From positions 35,971 through 99,970 of the forward strand of contig NZ_JAHKQA010000090.1 in assembly GCF_018860705.1 (NCBI RefSeq): a stretch of 64,000 nt of DNA, given 5' to 3'. The DNA comes from Citreicella sp. C3M06. GTDB lineage: Bacteria > Pseudomonadota > Alphaproteobacteria > Rhodobacterales > Rhodobacteraceae. Shown here piece after piece: positions 26,518-36,294 of this stretch. How positions within the stretch are numbered: position 1 is the first letter of the stretch; the number at the start of each line of letters is the position of its first letter. Under the pieces are notes generated by a model. It saw only the letters and a list, made by a program, of their open reading frames with translations. It had not been told where the DNA came from and did not search any database. Position numbers and translations under genes: made by a program.

Positions 26518-27708
26518 TCATGCCGGCTCATCGCCCATCCGCAGTTGCAGCCGCTCGCCGGTGTAAGGGTTGGCCTCGGCCACCGCTTCGTTCAGTTCGA
26601 CACCAAGCCCCGGCGCGGTGGGCGGAATGATGTAGCCATCCTCCCAGCGGATCGGGGTGGTCAGGATTTCCGCGTGGAAGCCGCCCCATTGCTCGATCCC
26701 CTCCATGATCAGGAAATTGGGGCTACAGGCCGACAGCTGGATATTCGCCGCGCCAACGATCGGACCGCAGAACAGATGCGGCGCGATCTGGGCGTGAAAC
26801 GCTTCGCCCATGGACGCGATCTTTTTCGCCTCAAGAATGCCGCCCACACGGCCAAGGTTCATCTGCAGGATCGAGGCCGCATCCTGCCGCAGCAGATCTG
26901 CAAATTCGTACTTGGTGGTCAGCCGCTCGCCCGTCGCCACTGGAATGCGCGTGCCCGCAGCCACCCGCGCCATGCCGGCAATGTTGTCGGGGGGGGTCGG
27001 TTCTTCGAACCACAACGGATCATGCGCCTCCAACCGCCGCGCCAGACGCAGCGCGCCCGAGGGTGACATCTCGCCATGGGTGCCGATCAGGATATCGCAG
27101 CTGGTGCCCACCGCTTCGCGCACGCGGGCGGTGTAGCGGTCAGCGAAATCCAGCGTTTCCATCGACAGCTGCCGCGGATCGAACGCGGTATAGGGGCGGG
27201 CGGGGTCGAATTTCAGCGCGGTGAAGCCTTGGGCGATGTATTCCAGCGCCCGTTCGGCGGCGGCATCGGGGTCGTCATAGACCTTCTTGTTTGACGCGGC
27301 ATCGGCCGGGGCGTTGAGATAGGTGTAGCTGCGCAGCCGCTCGTGCACCTTGCCGCCGAGCAACTCGTACACAGGCTTGTCCAATGCCTTGCCGATGATG
27401 TCCCACAGCGCCATCTCGATGCCGCTGAAAATGCCCATCACCGTGGGATCGGGGCGCTGCGAGAATCCGGCGGAATAGACGTGGCGGAAATGGCGTTCGA
27501 TCTTGAACGGATCGGCCCCCGCGAAATGGCGGTCGAACATGTCGTCGATCATCGCCACCAGCGCCTTGGGGTGAAAGGCGACGCCGTAGATTTCGCCGTA
27601 CCCCACAGTGCCGCAATCGGTCGTGAGCTTGACGAAAACCCAATACGGCCCGCCCCGGTGGATGGATTTATTGCCGACCACAAAGGTCTTGATATCCTTG
27701 ATCTTCAT
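26518..27708 (-). CDS. Enolase-superfamily dehydratase (mandelate racemase/muconate lactonizing type)
   Basis: A 396-residue member of the sugar-acid dehydratase branch (ManD/GalD-like). It has an N-terminal capping domain (about 1-125) and a barrel with ALKFDPARPY, ILIGTHGEMSPSGALRLARR, metal-ligand segments LWFEEPTPPDN and PVATGERLTTKYEF, and a likely general-acid histidine in QIAPHLFCGPI. Such enzymes dehydrate acid sugars or other alpha-hydroxy acids. The exact substrate cannot be read. Its place after a GMC oxidoreductase and before an SDR suggests a hydroxylated acid made by oxidation of an imported alcohol. Confidence 0.9.
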   Translation of the reverse strand: MKIKDIKTFVVGNKSIHRGGPYWVFVKLTTDCGTVGYGEIYGVAFHPKALVAMIDDMFDRHFAGADPFKIERHFRHVYSAGFSQRPDPTVMGIFSGIEMALWDIIGKALDKPVYELLGGKVHERLRSYTYLNAPADAASNKKVYDDPDAAAERALEYIAQGFTALKFDPARPYTAFDPRQLSMETLDFADRYTARVREAVGTSCDILIGTHGEMSPSGALRLARRLEAHDPLWFEEPTPPDNIAGMARVAAGTRIPVATGERLTTKYEFADLLRQDAASILQMNLGRVGGILEAKKIASMGEAFHAQIAPHLFCGPIVGAANIQLSACSPNFLIMEGIEQWGGFHAEILTTPIRWEDGYIIPPTAPGLGVELNEAVAEANPYTGERLQLRMGDEPA

Positions 27709-27734
27709 CTTGGTGTTCGCTTCTTGTTTGTGGG

Positions 27735-29339
27735 TCAGGCGATGTCTTGCAGGATCATGTCGGCGGCCTTTTCGCCGATCATGATGCAGGCGGCGTTGGT
27801 GTTGGCCGACACCAGCGTCGGCATGATCGAGGCATCGGCCACGCGCAGCCCCGTCAGCCCGCGCACCCGCAGCCGGGGATCGACCACTGCGCCGTCATCG
27901 GCGCCCATGCGGCAGGTGGAACTGGGGTGAAAGATTGACCCGCCATTGGCCCGCACGTACTCCAGCAGCGCGGCATCATCGGCCACATCCGCCCCCGGCA
28001 TCATTTCGGCGCTGATGTAATCGGACAGCGCCGGTTGGGCGGCGACCTTGCGCACCAGTTTCATGCCCGCCACCATGGTTTCCCGGTCGGTGTGGGTGTT
28101 CAGATAATTGGGCTGGATCAGCGGTTTTGCCGTGTGATCTGGCGAAGTGATCCGCACATGGCCCCGGCTTTCGGGCCGCAGCTGGCACATGGTGACGGTA
28201 AAGCCGGAAAACGGGTCCAGCGTGCGACCGCGTTTCTGCGCGGTGTAGCGCAGGAAATGGAACTGCACGTCGGGCGTGGCGCAATCGGGGCGGGTCTTGG
28301 CAAAGACCCCCACCTGCCCGGCGCTCAGCGACATTGGCCCGCTGCGATCCTTGAGCCATTGCAGCGCCACACCAATCTTGCGCGGCCAGCTGCGCACTTC
28401 GTCATTGACGGTGACCGGCTGCGCACAGCGATAGGTGCTGCGGCAGGTGTAATGATCCTGAAGGTTCTCACCGACCTCGGGCAGATGGTGCGCCACCTCG
28501 ATCCCCTGCTCGCGCAGGAGAGAGGCGTTGCCGATGCCTGACAGCTGCAAAATCTGCGGTGAGTTGATCGCCCCCGCCGCCAGCAACACCTCGCGCCCGG
28601 CACGCAGGATTTCAACCGTGCCGCCCCGTTCGACCTCGACCCCGACAACGCGGGTGCCGTCGATGATCAGGCGGCGCACCATGGTGTCGGTCTGTACCTT
28701 CAGGTTGGGCCGTTTGCGCGCAGGTTTGAGATAGGCGGTGGCGGCACTGCTGCGCCAACCATTGCGGGTGGTGACCTGGAAATAGCCAGCGCCCTCTTGG
28801 TCATGGCCGTTGTAGTCGGGGTTGGTGGGAATCCCTGCCTGCGCCGCTGCGGCAATATAGGCATCGCACAGCGGGTTCGGGCTGGCGCGGCTGACGCCCA
28901 GCGGCCCGTCGCGGCCATGGCAATCCTCGTCAATATTGTCGATCGACGCACCCTCGGCCCGGCGGAAATACGGAAGCACGTCGGAATAGGCCCAGCCCGT
29001 GTTGCCAAGCTGGCGCCAGTGGTCGAAATCCTCGGCCTGCCCGCGCGCATAGACCAGCCCGTTGATCGAACTGCACCCGCCCAGCACCTTGCCGCGCGGC
29101 CAGTCGAAACGCCGACCAGCGGATTCCGGCACGTCTTCGGTCTGGTAGCTCCAGTTGATGCGCGTGTCGTCCATCGTGCGGTAATAGCCGATGGGGATGT
29201 GAATCCACGGGTTGAGATCGCGCGGCCCCGCCTCGAGCAGCAGCACCCGCAGCCCCGGTTTCGCTGACAAACGGTTGGCCAGCACGCAGCCGGTCGAGCC
29301 GGCGCCGATGATGATGAAATCGTAGGAGGCTTCGGTCAT
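27735..29339 (-). CDS. GMC-family FAD oxidoreductase (choline dehydrogenase-like)
   Basis: A 534-residue glucose-methanol-choline oxidoreductase. The dinucleotide motif FIIIGAGSTGCVLANRLS opens the protein, WPRGKVLGGCSSINGLVYAR is GMC signature 1, and GAINSPQILQLSGIG is signature 2. The active-site region near FHPSSTCRMG carries the usual histidine. It oxidises a primary or secondary alcohol to an aldehyde or ketone and passes electrons to quinone or another acceptor. The start at 29339 overlaps the ABC ATPase stop by 4 bases. Confidence 0.93.
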   Translation of the reverse strand: MTEASYDFIIIGAGSTGCVLANRLSAKPGLRVLLLEAGPRDLNPWIHIPIGYYRTMDDTRINWSYQTEDVPESAGRRFDWPRGKVLGGCSSINGLVYARGQAEDFDHWRQLGNTGWAYSDVLPYFRRAEGASIDNIDEDCHGRDGPLGVSRASPNPLCDAYIAAAAQAGIPTNPDYNGHDQEGAGYFQVTTRNGWRSSAATAYLKPARKRPNLKVQTDTMVRRLIIDGTRVVGVEVERGGTVEILRAGREVLLAAGAINSPQILQLSGIGNASLLREQGIEVAHHLPEVGENLQDHYTCRSTYRCAQPVTVNDEVRSWPRKIGVALQWLKDRSGPMSLSAGQVGVFAKTRPDCATPDVQFHFLRYTAQKRGRTLDPFSGFTVTMCQLRPESRGHVRITSPDHTAKPLIQPNYLNTHTDRETMVAGMKLVRKVAAQPALSDYISAEMMPGADVADDAALLEYVRANGGSIFHPSSTCRMGADDGAVVDPRLRVRGLTGLRVADASIMPTLVSANTNAACIMIGEKAADMILQDIA

Positions 29340-31006
29340 AGCGTGCCCACCTTTCGTGCGGCGGCCTGCGGCGCGAATTCGGCCATCATCGGGATCTCCC
29401 AATCCTGCCCCGGTTGCGCCGCGATCAGGGCCTTGGTGTAATCGTGCTCTGGCGCGGTAAAGATGCGTCCGACACCGCCGCGTTCGACCACCTCGCCGTG
29501 TTTCATCACCAGCACCTCGTCGCAGATCTGCGCCGCGACGCGCAGATCGTGGGTGATGAAGATCACCGTCAGGCCAAGCCGGTCGCGGATGTCGTTGATT
29601 AGCTTGAGCACCTCGCGCTGGATCGACACATCCAGCGCAGACACCGCCTCATCCGCGATCAGCACCTTGGGGTTGACCACCAGCGCGCGGGCGATGCACA
29701 GCCGCTGGCGCTGGCCACCGGAAAATTGGCTGGGATAACGGTGCACCGAATATTTCGGCATCTGCACGATTTCCAGAAGCTTGTAGACCCGATCCCAGGC
29801 TTCCTCCCGGGATACGCCGAAATTGATCGCGCCTTGGATCAGCTGGCTGCCGATGGTGCGGCGCGGATTGAGCGAGCCGTAAGGATCCTGAAACACGATC
29901 TGGATGTCCTTGCGGTGCTGGCGCAGCGCGGCAGAGGTCTGGCTGGCGAAATCGACGCCAGAAATGTTGATCGCGCCGCTGTCGGGGTCGATCAACCGCA
30001 TCAGGCAGCGCACCAGCGTGGTCTTGCCCGACCCGGATTCCCCAACGATGCCCAGCGTCTCGCCGCGCCGGACCTGAAACGAGATGTTCTTTACCGCACT
30101 TACCGTGCGGCTTTTCTTGAACATGCTTCCGGCGGTATGAAAGGTCTTGTTCAGGTTCTGAACGTCGATCACCACCGGGTGTTCCGACACCACATGATCG
30201 CGGTCTTGGGCACGGCGCGGCACCGCGTCGATCAGCGCCCGGGTATAGGGGTGCTGGGGGTTGCTCAGCACCTCTTGCGCGGTGCCCTGTTCGACGATCT
30301 GCCCGTGGCGCATCACCACCACGCGGTCGGCGATTTCGGCCACAACGCTGAAATCGTGGGTGATGAACATGATGCCAGCATCGTGGTTGGCATTGAGCTG
30401 CTTGAGCAGGTGCAGGATCTGTTTTTGTGTCGTGACGTCCAGCGCCGTGGTCGGCTCGTCGGCGATCAACAGCTTGGGATCCAGCGCGAGGGCCATGGCG
30501 ATCATGATCCGCTGCCGCTGCCCGCCGGACAGCTGGTGCGGATAGGAATTGTACAGGCGCTCGGGGTCGGGCAGACGCACCTCCTCAAGCAGCTTGAGCG
30601 TGCGCTTGCGCCGTTCATCGCCGTCATAATCGCGATGCACGCGGAAGACCTCGGCAATCTGATCGCCCACGGTATAGGCCGGGTTCAGCGCCGTCATCGG
30701 TTCCTGAAAGATCATCGCCATGCGGTCGCCGCGCAGGGCGTTGTGTTCGGCTTGGTCCAGCGTCAGCACATCGCGGCCATCAAATTCGATCTCACCGCCG
30801 GTGACCCGCAGGCTCGAGGCCAGCAGCCCCATGGTCGCCAGCGAGGTGATCGACTTGCCGGAGCCGGACTCGCCCACCACGCACAGGATCTCCTTGGGAC
30901 GAACATCGAAGGTCAGGTTCTGCACCGCGTTGGCCCGTTCGATCTTGACCGGCAAGGCCACGGTGAGATTGCGGATCGAAAGGATTGGCTTGGTCGTATT
31001 GGTCAT
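29336..31006 (-). CDS. Dipeptide-type ABC importer, fused double ATPase (DppD-DppF)
   Basis: A 556-residue protein with two complete ABC domains joined in one chain. Domain 1 has [37 protein letters not shown] and [12 protein letters not shown]. Domain 2 has [34 protein letters not shown] and [12 protein letters not shown]. Such fused pairs drive peptide/nickel/opine-type importers (the GsiA arrangement). The start at 31006 ([11 protein letters not shown]) begins just before domain 1. It is the last transport gene and is coupled to the GMC gene by an ATGA overlap. Confidence 0.95.
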   Translation of the reverse strand: MTNTTKPILSIRNLTVALPVKIERANAVQNLTFDVRPKEILCVVGESGSGKSITSLATMGLLASSLRVTGGEIEFDGRDVLTLDQAEHNALRGDRMAMIFQEPMTALNPAYTVGDQIAEVFRVHRDYDGDERRKRTLKLLEEVRLPDPERLYNSYPHQLSGGQRQRIMIAMALALDPKLLIADEPTTALDVTTQKQILHLLKQLNANHDAGIMFITHDFSVVAEIADRVVVMRHGQIVEQGTAQEVLSNPQHPYTRALIDAVPRRAQDRDHVVSEHPVVIDVQNLNKTFHTAGSMFKKSRTVSAVKNISFQVRRGETLGIVGESGSGKTTLVRCLMRLIDPDSGAINISGVDFASQTSAALRQHRKDIQIVFQDPYGSLNPRRTIGSQLIQGAINFGVSREEAWDRVYKLLEIVQMPKYSVHRYPSQFSGGQRQRLCIARALVVNPKVLIADEAVSALDVSIQREVLKLINDIRDRLGLTVIFITHDLRVAAQICDEVLVMKHGEVVERGGVGRIFTAPEHDYTKALIAAQPGQDWEIPMMAEFAPQAAARKVGTL

Positions 31007-31046
31007 GTGCTTGCCGATCTTGCCAGAGTGAGTGTCCAGGGGCGCA

Positions 31047-31961
31047 TCAGTTGCGATCCTCGGGGGCGGTGACATCGCGCAGCCCGTCGCCAACAAGGTT
31101 GATGGCCAGAACCAGCAGGAACAGCGCGGTGCCGGGCACGGCAATCAGCCAGCCATCAAAGAACATCAGCCCCTTGGCATCCGAGATCATCAGGCCCCAG
31201 CTTGGTGTCGGCGGCTGCACCCCCAGCCCAAGGAAGGACAGCGCCGCTTCGAGCAGAATGGCGTGGGCCATTTCAAGCGTGGCGATGACGATGACATGGT
31301 TGGAGATATTCGGCATCACCTCGGAGAACAGAATGCGCGGGGTGGAACTTCCCAGGGCGCGCGCCGAGGCGACGAAATCCAGCCCCCTCACCTGTTGCGT
31401 GGCACTGCGCACCACCACCGCAAAGCGATCCCAGATCAGTAGCCCGATCACCCAGATCACCACGGTCAGCGACGAACCCACGATGCTGATCACCGCCAGC
31501 GCCACCAGAACCACCGGCATCGACAGGCGCGTGGTGATGAGGAAGCTGATCACCATGTCCACCCGGCCGCCGAAATAGCCGGCGCAAATTCCCAGAACGG
31601 TGCCGATCACACCCGAAATCAGCATTGCCGAGAAGCCGATCAGCAGCGAGATCCGCGCGCCATAGATCAGGCGCGACAGGTAATCGCGGCCCAGATGATC
31701 GGTGCCCAGAATATGGTCCCACGTTGCCTTGGAACTGTCGAACCAGACCGGCGGGACCAGCTTGCGCGACAGCACCTGCGCATAGGGATCATGCGGGGCC
31801 AGCAGCGGAGCAAAGATCGCCACCAGCATGATGGTCAGGATGACCAGACCGCCCAGCATCAGGCCTCGGTGCGATTTGGCGTGCGAGAGCATCACCTTGC
31901 CAGGCGACAGAACGGGCGCGTCGGCCATCGGCTCAAGACTGTTGTTTTCCAGCGTGCTCAT
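31047..31961 (-). CDS. Dipeptide-type ABC importer, permease (DppC-like)
   Basis: A 304-residue inner-membrane permease with about six helices. It opens with a cytoplasmic leader, then GGLVILTIMLVAIFAPLLAP. The inner-membrane loop carries the EAA-like LDFVASARALGSSTPRILF. The second permease gene lies just upstream. Two ATGs are possible (31970 and 31961). The later is preferred because an AGGA lies at better spacing. Substrate class is shared with the adjacent binding protein. Confidence 0.93.
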   Translation of the reverse strand: MSTLENNSLEPMADAPVLSPGKVMLSHAKSHRGLMLGGLVILTIMLVAIFAPLLAPHDPYAQVLSRKLVPPVWFDSSKATWDHILGTDHLGRDYLSRLIYGARISLLIGFSAMLISGVIGTVLGICAGYFGGRVDMVISFLITTRLSMPVVLVALAVISIVGSSLTVVIWVIGLLIWDRFAVVVRSATQQVRGLDFVASARALGSSTPRILFSEVMPNISNHVIVIATLEMAHAILLEAALSFLGLGVQPPTPSWGLMISDAKGLMFFDGWLIAVPGTALFLLVLAINLVGDGLRDVTAPEDRN

Positions 31962-31962
31962 G

Positions 31963-32880
31963 TCATCCAATCCTGATGCGCGGGTCCAGCCAGGCGTTCA
32001 GCACGTCGGCAAAGAAGGTCAGCGCGATGTAAAAGAAGCTGAGTACCAGCACGATCGCCTGCATCATCGGCAGGTCCGCCCGCTGGATCGATTCCCAGGC
32101 GAGGAAACCCAGCCCGTTGATGGCAAAGATCGTCTCGATCACGATCGAGCCACCCAGCATGAAGCCGAACTGCACCGCCGCCAGCGACACCACCGGGATG
32201 ATCGCGTTGCGCAGGGCGTGCTTGAACAACAGCGAGAACTTGCTAACGCCCTTGGCTCGCGCCGTGCGGATGTAGTCCGAGCGCAGCACCTCGAGCATCC
32301 CGGCGCGGGTCAGGCGCATGACACCGGGGGTGATGTAGTAACCCAGTGCAATCGACGGCATGACGAAATGTTTCCAGCTATCGCTGCCCGACACCGGCAG
32401 GATCCGCCAGTTGATGGCAAACCAGAGCATCATCGTCAGCCCGAACCAGAAACTTGGCATCGCCTGACCGACAACGGCGATGGTCAGGGCAAACCGGTCG
32501 AGCAGGCTGTTGGGCCGGATCGCCGCCAGAACCCCCAGAGGAATCGACAGCGCCAACGCGAATACCAGCGCGCACAGGCCCAGCGCCATCGTCGTGGGCA
32601 GGCGCTGAAAGATTTCCTCTGACACCGGCTGGTTGAGGTAATGCGACTGGCCGAGATCGCCCTGCACCGCCCGTGTCAGCCAGTTGATATACTGCACCGG
32701 GATCGGCTTGTCGTAACCATAGGTCTCACGGATGGTTTGCAGATCCGCTTCGGTGGCGCTCTCACCGCCCAGCGCGATCGCCGGGTCGCCAGACAGGAAA
32801 TTGAGTGAGAACGTGAGCGACGACACCGTCAGGGCGACAAGCACCGCCATCGATAGTCGCTTCAGTAAGAATGCAAGCAC
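31963..32880 (-). CDS. Dipeptide-type ABC importer, permease (DppB-like)
   Basis: A 305-residue permease with an N-terminal signal-anchor helix (FLLKRLSMAVLVALTVSSLT) and about six helices. The large periplasmic loop after helix 1 and the DYIRTARAKGVSKFSLLF loop are typical of DppB-type subunits. It pairs with the adjacent DppC-like protein. The gene lies 140 bases after the binding-protein gene, with a GC-rich hairpin between them. Such gaps often allow higher expression of the binding protein. Confidence 0.94.
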   Translation of the reverse strand: MLAFLLKRLSMAVLVALTVSSLTFSLNFLSGDPAIALGGESATEADLQTIRETYGYDKPIPVQYINWLTRAVQGDLGQSHYLNQPVSEEIFQRLPTTMALGLCALVFALALSIPLGVLAAIRPNSLLDRFALTIAVVGQAMPSFWFGLTMMLWFAINWRILPVSGSDSWKHFVMPSIALGYYITPGVMRLTRAGMLEVLRSDYIRTARAKGVSKFSLLFKHALRNAIIPVVSLAAVQFGFMLGGSIVIETIFAINGLGFLAWESIQRADLPMMQAIVLVLSFFYIALTFFADVLNAWLDPRIRIG

Positions 32881-32965
32881 CGGTCAACCTCGTTCGTTGT
32901 TAGGATGTCCATGGAAGGGTCAGTGCCAACGCGCATAGCCGGAGTTCAGGGCAGCGCGCAAACGG

Positions 32966-32982
32966 GGGGCCCGCGCGGCCCC
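32966..32982 (-). other. GC-rich intercistronic hairpin after the binding-protein gene
   Basis: GGGGCC (32966-32971) pairs with GGCCCC (32977-32982) around a 5-base loop. It sits between the solute-binding-protein gene and the first permease gene and has no T run on the minus strand. It could stabilise the upstream message or partially terminate it; this is inference. Confidence 0.45.
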
Positions 32983-33020
32983 GAAGGTCCGCGACAAAGG
33001 TCTTCCGCCAGATGGCGATG

Positions 33021-34550
33021 TTACTTCCAGCTGGCCTCGTAAAGGCGCGGGATCTCATCCGCCGTCGGCGTGAAGTTGAGATCGTTCGAGAAGGCATAGT
33101 ACTTGGTGTAGGTGAACATCGGCAGCCAGTACAATTCTTCCGAAATGATGTTGAGCGCCTCGGCGTAGGCCTCTGCGCGCACCTCGGGATCGACAGAGGT
33201 ATCGCCGCGCCGCAATGCCTCGGCCGTGCGCGGATCCTTGGCCGGATCGTCGGCGCTGCCCGAGAAGAAATGGCTGGTGATCGCCGCAACATCCGGGATC
33301 GAGCTTGACCCCCATGTCATCTGGGCAACCGGCGTCTTGCCGTTCTGAAGTGCCTGAAGCAGCGAGCTGTATTGCAGCCAGTTGAGCTTGGCCCGGATGC
33401 CGACAGCGGCCAGATCGCCGATAACCGCCTCGGTGAATTCGCGCTCGCGATAGCCGTAGAGATCAAAATCGAACCCGTCCGGGTAACCGGCTTCGGCGAG
33501 CAGCGCCTTGGCCTTTTCCGGATCGTAATCATACTGCGGCACGTCTTCGGTGCAGCCAAACTGTTCGGGATGACAAGCCGAATGAATGACCACAGAGGCC
33601 GGACCGACCAGTTCCTTGGCGATGGCTTCGCGGTTGATCGCATGGGCGACGGCGGCGCGGACCTTTTGATCGGTGAAATAATCCTGCCCCGAACTGCCGG
33701 TGACGTCGAAGGTCAGATAAGAAATCCGCAGGGTCTTTTCGTTGACCACCTGCACCTGTCCGCTGTCTTCAAGACGCAGAGCCTGTTCCTTGGGAACGTC
33801 CCATGCCCAATCCAGACCGCCGGTCATCAGTTCGGCCAGCTGGGTGTTGGTTTCACCGATGGTGCGGAAATTGATGTGGCCGATTTGCGGGGTGCCCTTG
33901 GGGCCGTCCGCGAAGTAATTTTCGTTCTTGTCCCAGTTGACGTATTTGCCGGTCCGCACGTCGCTGACGCGATAGGGGCCGGTGCCATTCGGCGTGACGC
34001 CCGACAGATCGCGGGTGCCATCGGCTCCGATGGTCGAGCCATCGTAATAGCCTTCGGGCATGATCGAGATTTCATTAGCCAGATAGGCAAAGGCGTTGGG
34101 GAACGGCTGAACCAGCTCAAGGCGCACCTTGTACTGATCGATCTTGGTGGCGGATTTCATCCAGTTCACCACGGACTGCGCTGGCACGCCGTTGGCCTCA
34201 TCCGCGAGGAAGTTGATGGTATAGACCACGTCATCGGCATCAAACGTGCTGCCATCGTGGAACACCACACCTTGGCGCAGATCGAACTCGACCACGGTGT
34301 TGCTCTTCCACTCCCATCCGGTGGCCAGAAGCGGGTCAAAATCGCCGGTTTCATTGTTGAAAAGGACCAGCCCGTCCCAGCCCATATGGCCCATGATCAC
34401 CAGCTCGCGGGTCACGCTGAAATAGGGATCCACAACGGCGACTTCCTTGTCCGTTGCCCAGTTCAGCGTATCCTGCGCCTTGCCGGCCATGGCTGGCAGA
34501 GCCGTCGTGGCCAACAGCCCCACCAACAGGGAAATCTTGATCGATTTCAT
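33021..34550 (-). CDS. Dipeptide-type ABC importer, solute-binding protein (family 5)
   Basis: A 509-residue periplasmic binding protein. A signal peptide ends ATTALPAMAGKAQD. Family-5 segments follow: LNWATDKEVAVVDPYFS and, inside, FDLRQGVVFHDGSTFDADDV, then the characteristic AINREAIAKELVG. Members bind peptides, opines, nickel or sugars, so the ligand is not set by family alone. The start at 34550 is supported by an AGGAGGAGAC site. It is the first gene of the transport-catabolic run and divergent from a LysR gene. Confidence 0.94.
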   Translation of the reverse strand: MKSIKISLLVGLLATTALPAMAGKAQDTLNWATDKEVAVVDPYFSVTRELVIMGHMGWDGLVLFNNETGDFDPLLATGWEWKSNTVVEFDLRQGVVFHDGSTFDADDVVYTINFLADEANGVPAQSVVNWMKSATKIDQYKVRLELVQPFPNAFAYLANEISIMPEGYYDGSTIGADGTRDLSGVTPNGTGPYRVSDVRTGKYVNWDKNENYFADGPKGTPQIGHINFRTIGETNTQLAELMTGGLDWAWDVPKEQALRLEDSGQVQVVNEKTLRISYLTFDVTGSSGQDYFTDQKVRAAVAHAINREAIAKELVGPASVVIHSACHPEQFGCTEDVPQYDYDPEKAKALLAEAGYPDGFDFDLYGYREREFTEAVIGDLAAVGIRAKLNWLQYSSLLQALQNGKTPVAQMTWGSSSIPDVAAITSHFFSGSADDPAKDPRTAEALRRGDTSVDPEVRAEAYAEALNIISEELYWLPMFTYTKYYAFSNDLNFTPTADEIPRLYEASWK

Positions 34551-34693
34551 GAATTGTCTCCTCCTAGACACGCTCAGCACGTTCTTTCTATCGAAAACCG
34601 CCTCCCCGCGATTAAATCGATTGTGCCGTCATGACCACCGGGGGTTTCGACCCGAGTGATCCGTGTTGAGGCAAATGTCGCCTCGGCCTAGCC

Positions 34694-34710
34694 ATAATGC
34701 AAATTCTTAT
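34694..34710. promoter_or_regulatory. Candidate LysR operator between the LysR and binding-protein genes
   Basis: An AT-rich palindrome ATAA-N9-TTAT lies in the divergent gap, about 41 bases before the LysR start and 144 bases before the binding-protein start. The spacing is not the classical T-N11-A, but position and symmetry fit a LysR site. The surrounding sequence is markedly AT-rich compared with the rest of the region. Confidence 0.4.
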
Positions 34711-34751
34711 TTATCATCAACCCATACCAGAAACTTATGGGGTGCCAAGCG

Positions 34752-35639
34752 ATGCTGCGGTTCAATCTGCGCCAGATCGAAGCGTTTCGAACCGTGATCG
34801 AAACCGGAAACATGACCCATGCCGGAGAGGTTCTTGGCGTCACGCAACCGGCGATCAGCCGCCTGATCCGCGATCTCGAAGAGGAGTACGGCTTGCAGCT
34901 ATTCGTCCGTCAGGCCGGGCGGATCGAGCCCACCAAGGATGCCATTGCCCTGCATGTCGAGGTTGAGCGATGCTATGGCGAACTTGAGCAGCTGGTCAAA
35001 TTCGCAACCAACCTCGGAGAGTTCCGCCGCAAGCGGCTGCGGGTCGCCTCGACAGTGGGGCATTCCTATTTCCTGCTGCCCGAAGTGATCCGACGGTTCC
35101 ACGATCTCTGCCCGGATGTGATCATCAACTTGTTCAGCGGCACCTCTCCCGAGGTCGTGGAGCAGATCGAAAAGGGCCGGTCTGACATCGGTCTGGCGCT
35201 TCTGCCGCTGGACGTGCACGGCGTCGACATCCGGGAATTGCCAGAGACCAACCTTGTCTGCGTCATGCCGCAGGCTCACCCTCTGGGAAAACTCGCCACC
35301 GTCACGCCCGGCGATCTGGCGCAGGTTCCCCTGCTGCTGATCTCTGAAAGCAGTCTGATGCGGAAGCGTTTGCTACAGGCGTTCAAGGACGCAGACGTCA
35401 CCCCGAATGTCATCCTGAACTCCACGTATACCGGCCCGATCTGCAGTCTCGTCGCCAATGGCATGGGCGTGTCGATCATGGATAAACTGACCGCTGATGC
35501 CTATTCGGGCTTGGCGATCAACATCCGCCCTTTCTGCCCGAGCATTCCTTGCGAATTGAAGCTGGTGCTTCCGGCGTCGCAGGTTCTGTCGCAGCCCGGC
35601 AAGGTGTTCCTCGATCTGCTTCTTGAACACACACAGTGA
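34752..35639 (+). CDS. LysR-family regulator of the adjacent ABC/catabolic locus
   Basis: A 295-residue LysR-type regulator. Residues 1-60 are a winged helix (FNLRQIEAFRTVIETGNMTH, then VTQPAISRLIRDLEEEYGLQ). The effector domain follows with RKRLRVASTVGHSYFLLPEV and DIGLALLPLDVHGVDI. It is divergent from the transport operon and probably controls it in answer to the imported compound or a product. The ATG at 34752 is preferred over one at 34737 because the domain starts right after it. Confidence 0.9.
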   Translation: MLRFNLRQIEAFRTVIETGNMTHAGEVLGVTQPAISRLIRDLEEEYGLQLFVRQAGRIEPTKDAIALHVEVERCYGELEQLVKFATNLGEFRRKRLRVASTVGHSYFLLPEVIRRFHDLCPDVIINLFSGTSPEVVEQIEKGRSDIGLALLPLDVHGVDIRELPETNLVCVMPQAHPLGKLATVTPGDLAQVPLLLISESSLMRKRLLQAFKDADVTPNVILNSTYTGPICSLVANGMGVSIMDKLTADAYSGLAINIRPFCPSIPCELKLVLPASQVLSQPGKVFLDLLLEHTQ

Positions 35640-36294
35640 GCGGTGGGGCGGCGTCAGTCGCGCCCAAGCCTAGGTTAAATGCGGCAGCAAGGCGCTGCCT
35701 CCGGGCAGTCAGCCAAGGCCCCTCGCCTCGGTGTATCGCCCGATGCTTGCAGACCTGCGCTGCCCAGCAGGTCACACCTCTTTCCAATGGATCAATGACC
35801 AGCCTCTGAAGGAAAAGCCCCGGAAAACCAAAAGCCCCGCGTTCCCGAAGGGCTTGTCAGGATCAAATATTGCGGTCGAGATGAAATTCCCTGGATTTGC
35901 GCAGCAACGCCACAGAAAAGCCGAGGGCGGTGTAACCGTTCATGACCGTGATCCGGACTGGGTTCTCTCCTGAAGGTTTTCCAAAGCTGGTTGTGGCACA
36001 CCGGTGACCATCCCGGGGTGGCGGCCTGCGACGACAAACCTAGGAATGAGGAAGCCGTGGAGGGTTTATATCAGGCTATGAGTAAAATGTGCGGCCCCTT
36101 GGAGCGACCAAGGGATCCGAGCACGGCTGGCAGCGTGATGTGCGACAGATCCCTTCCCTGATCGCCCCAACGGCGTAGAGAGTTTGTGGGACAATCTACC
36201 CACGCAGTCTGGCCGGTGATGGCCGGCGCGATCTGGGTTTGGCCGGGAGCATCCGGTGTCCTTCTGTAAAAGAGAGTCGATGACAGGCGATTTA
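35640..36294. other. 655-base gene-poor stretch next to decayed transposases
   Basis: No open frame here shows family similarity or convincing codon bias. Short frames exist on both strands but read as random translations. The stretch separates the LysR gene from the IS remnants and is probably decayed or insertion-derived DNA. Confidence 0.5.

Noticed and set aside
29726..31072. 448-residue plus-strand frame opposite the ABC ATPase
   Set aside because: It is antisense to a protein with two clear ABC domains.
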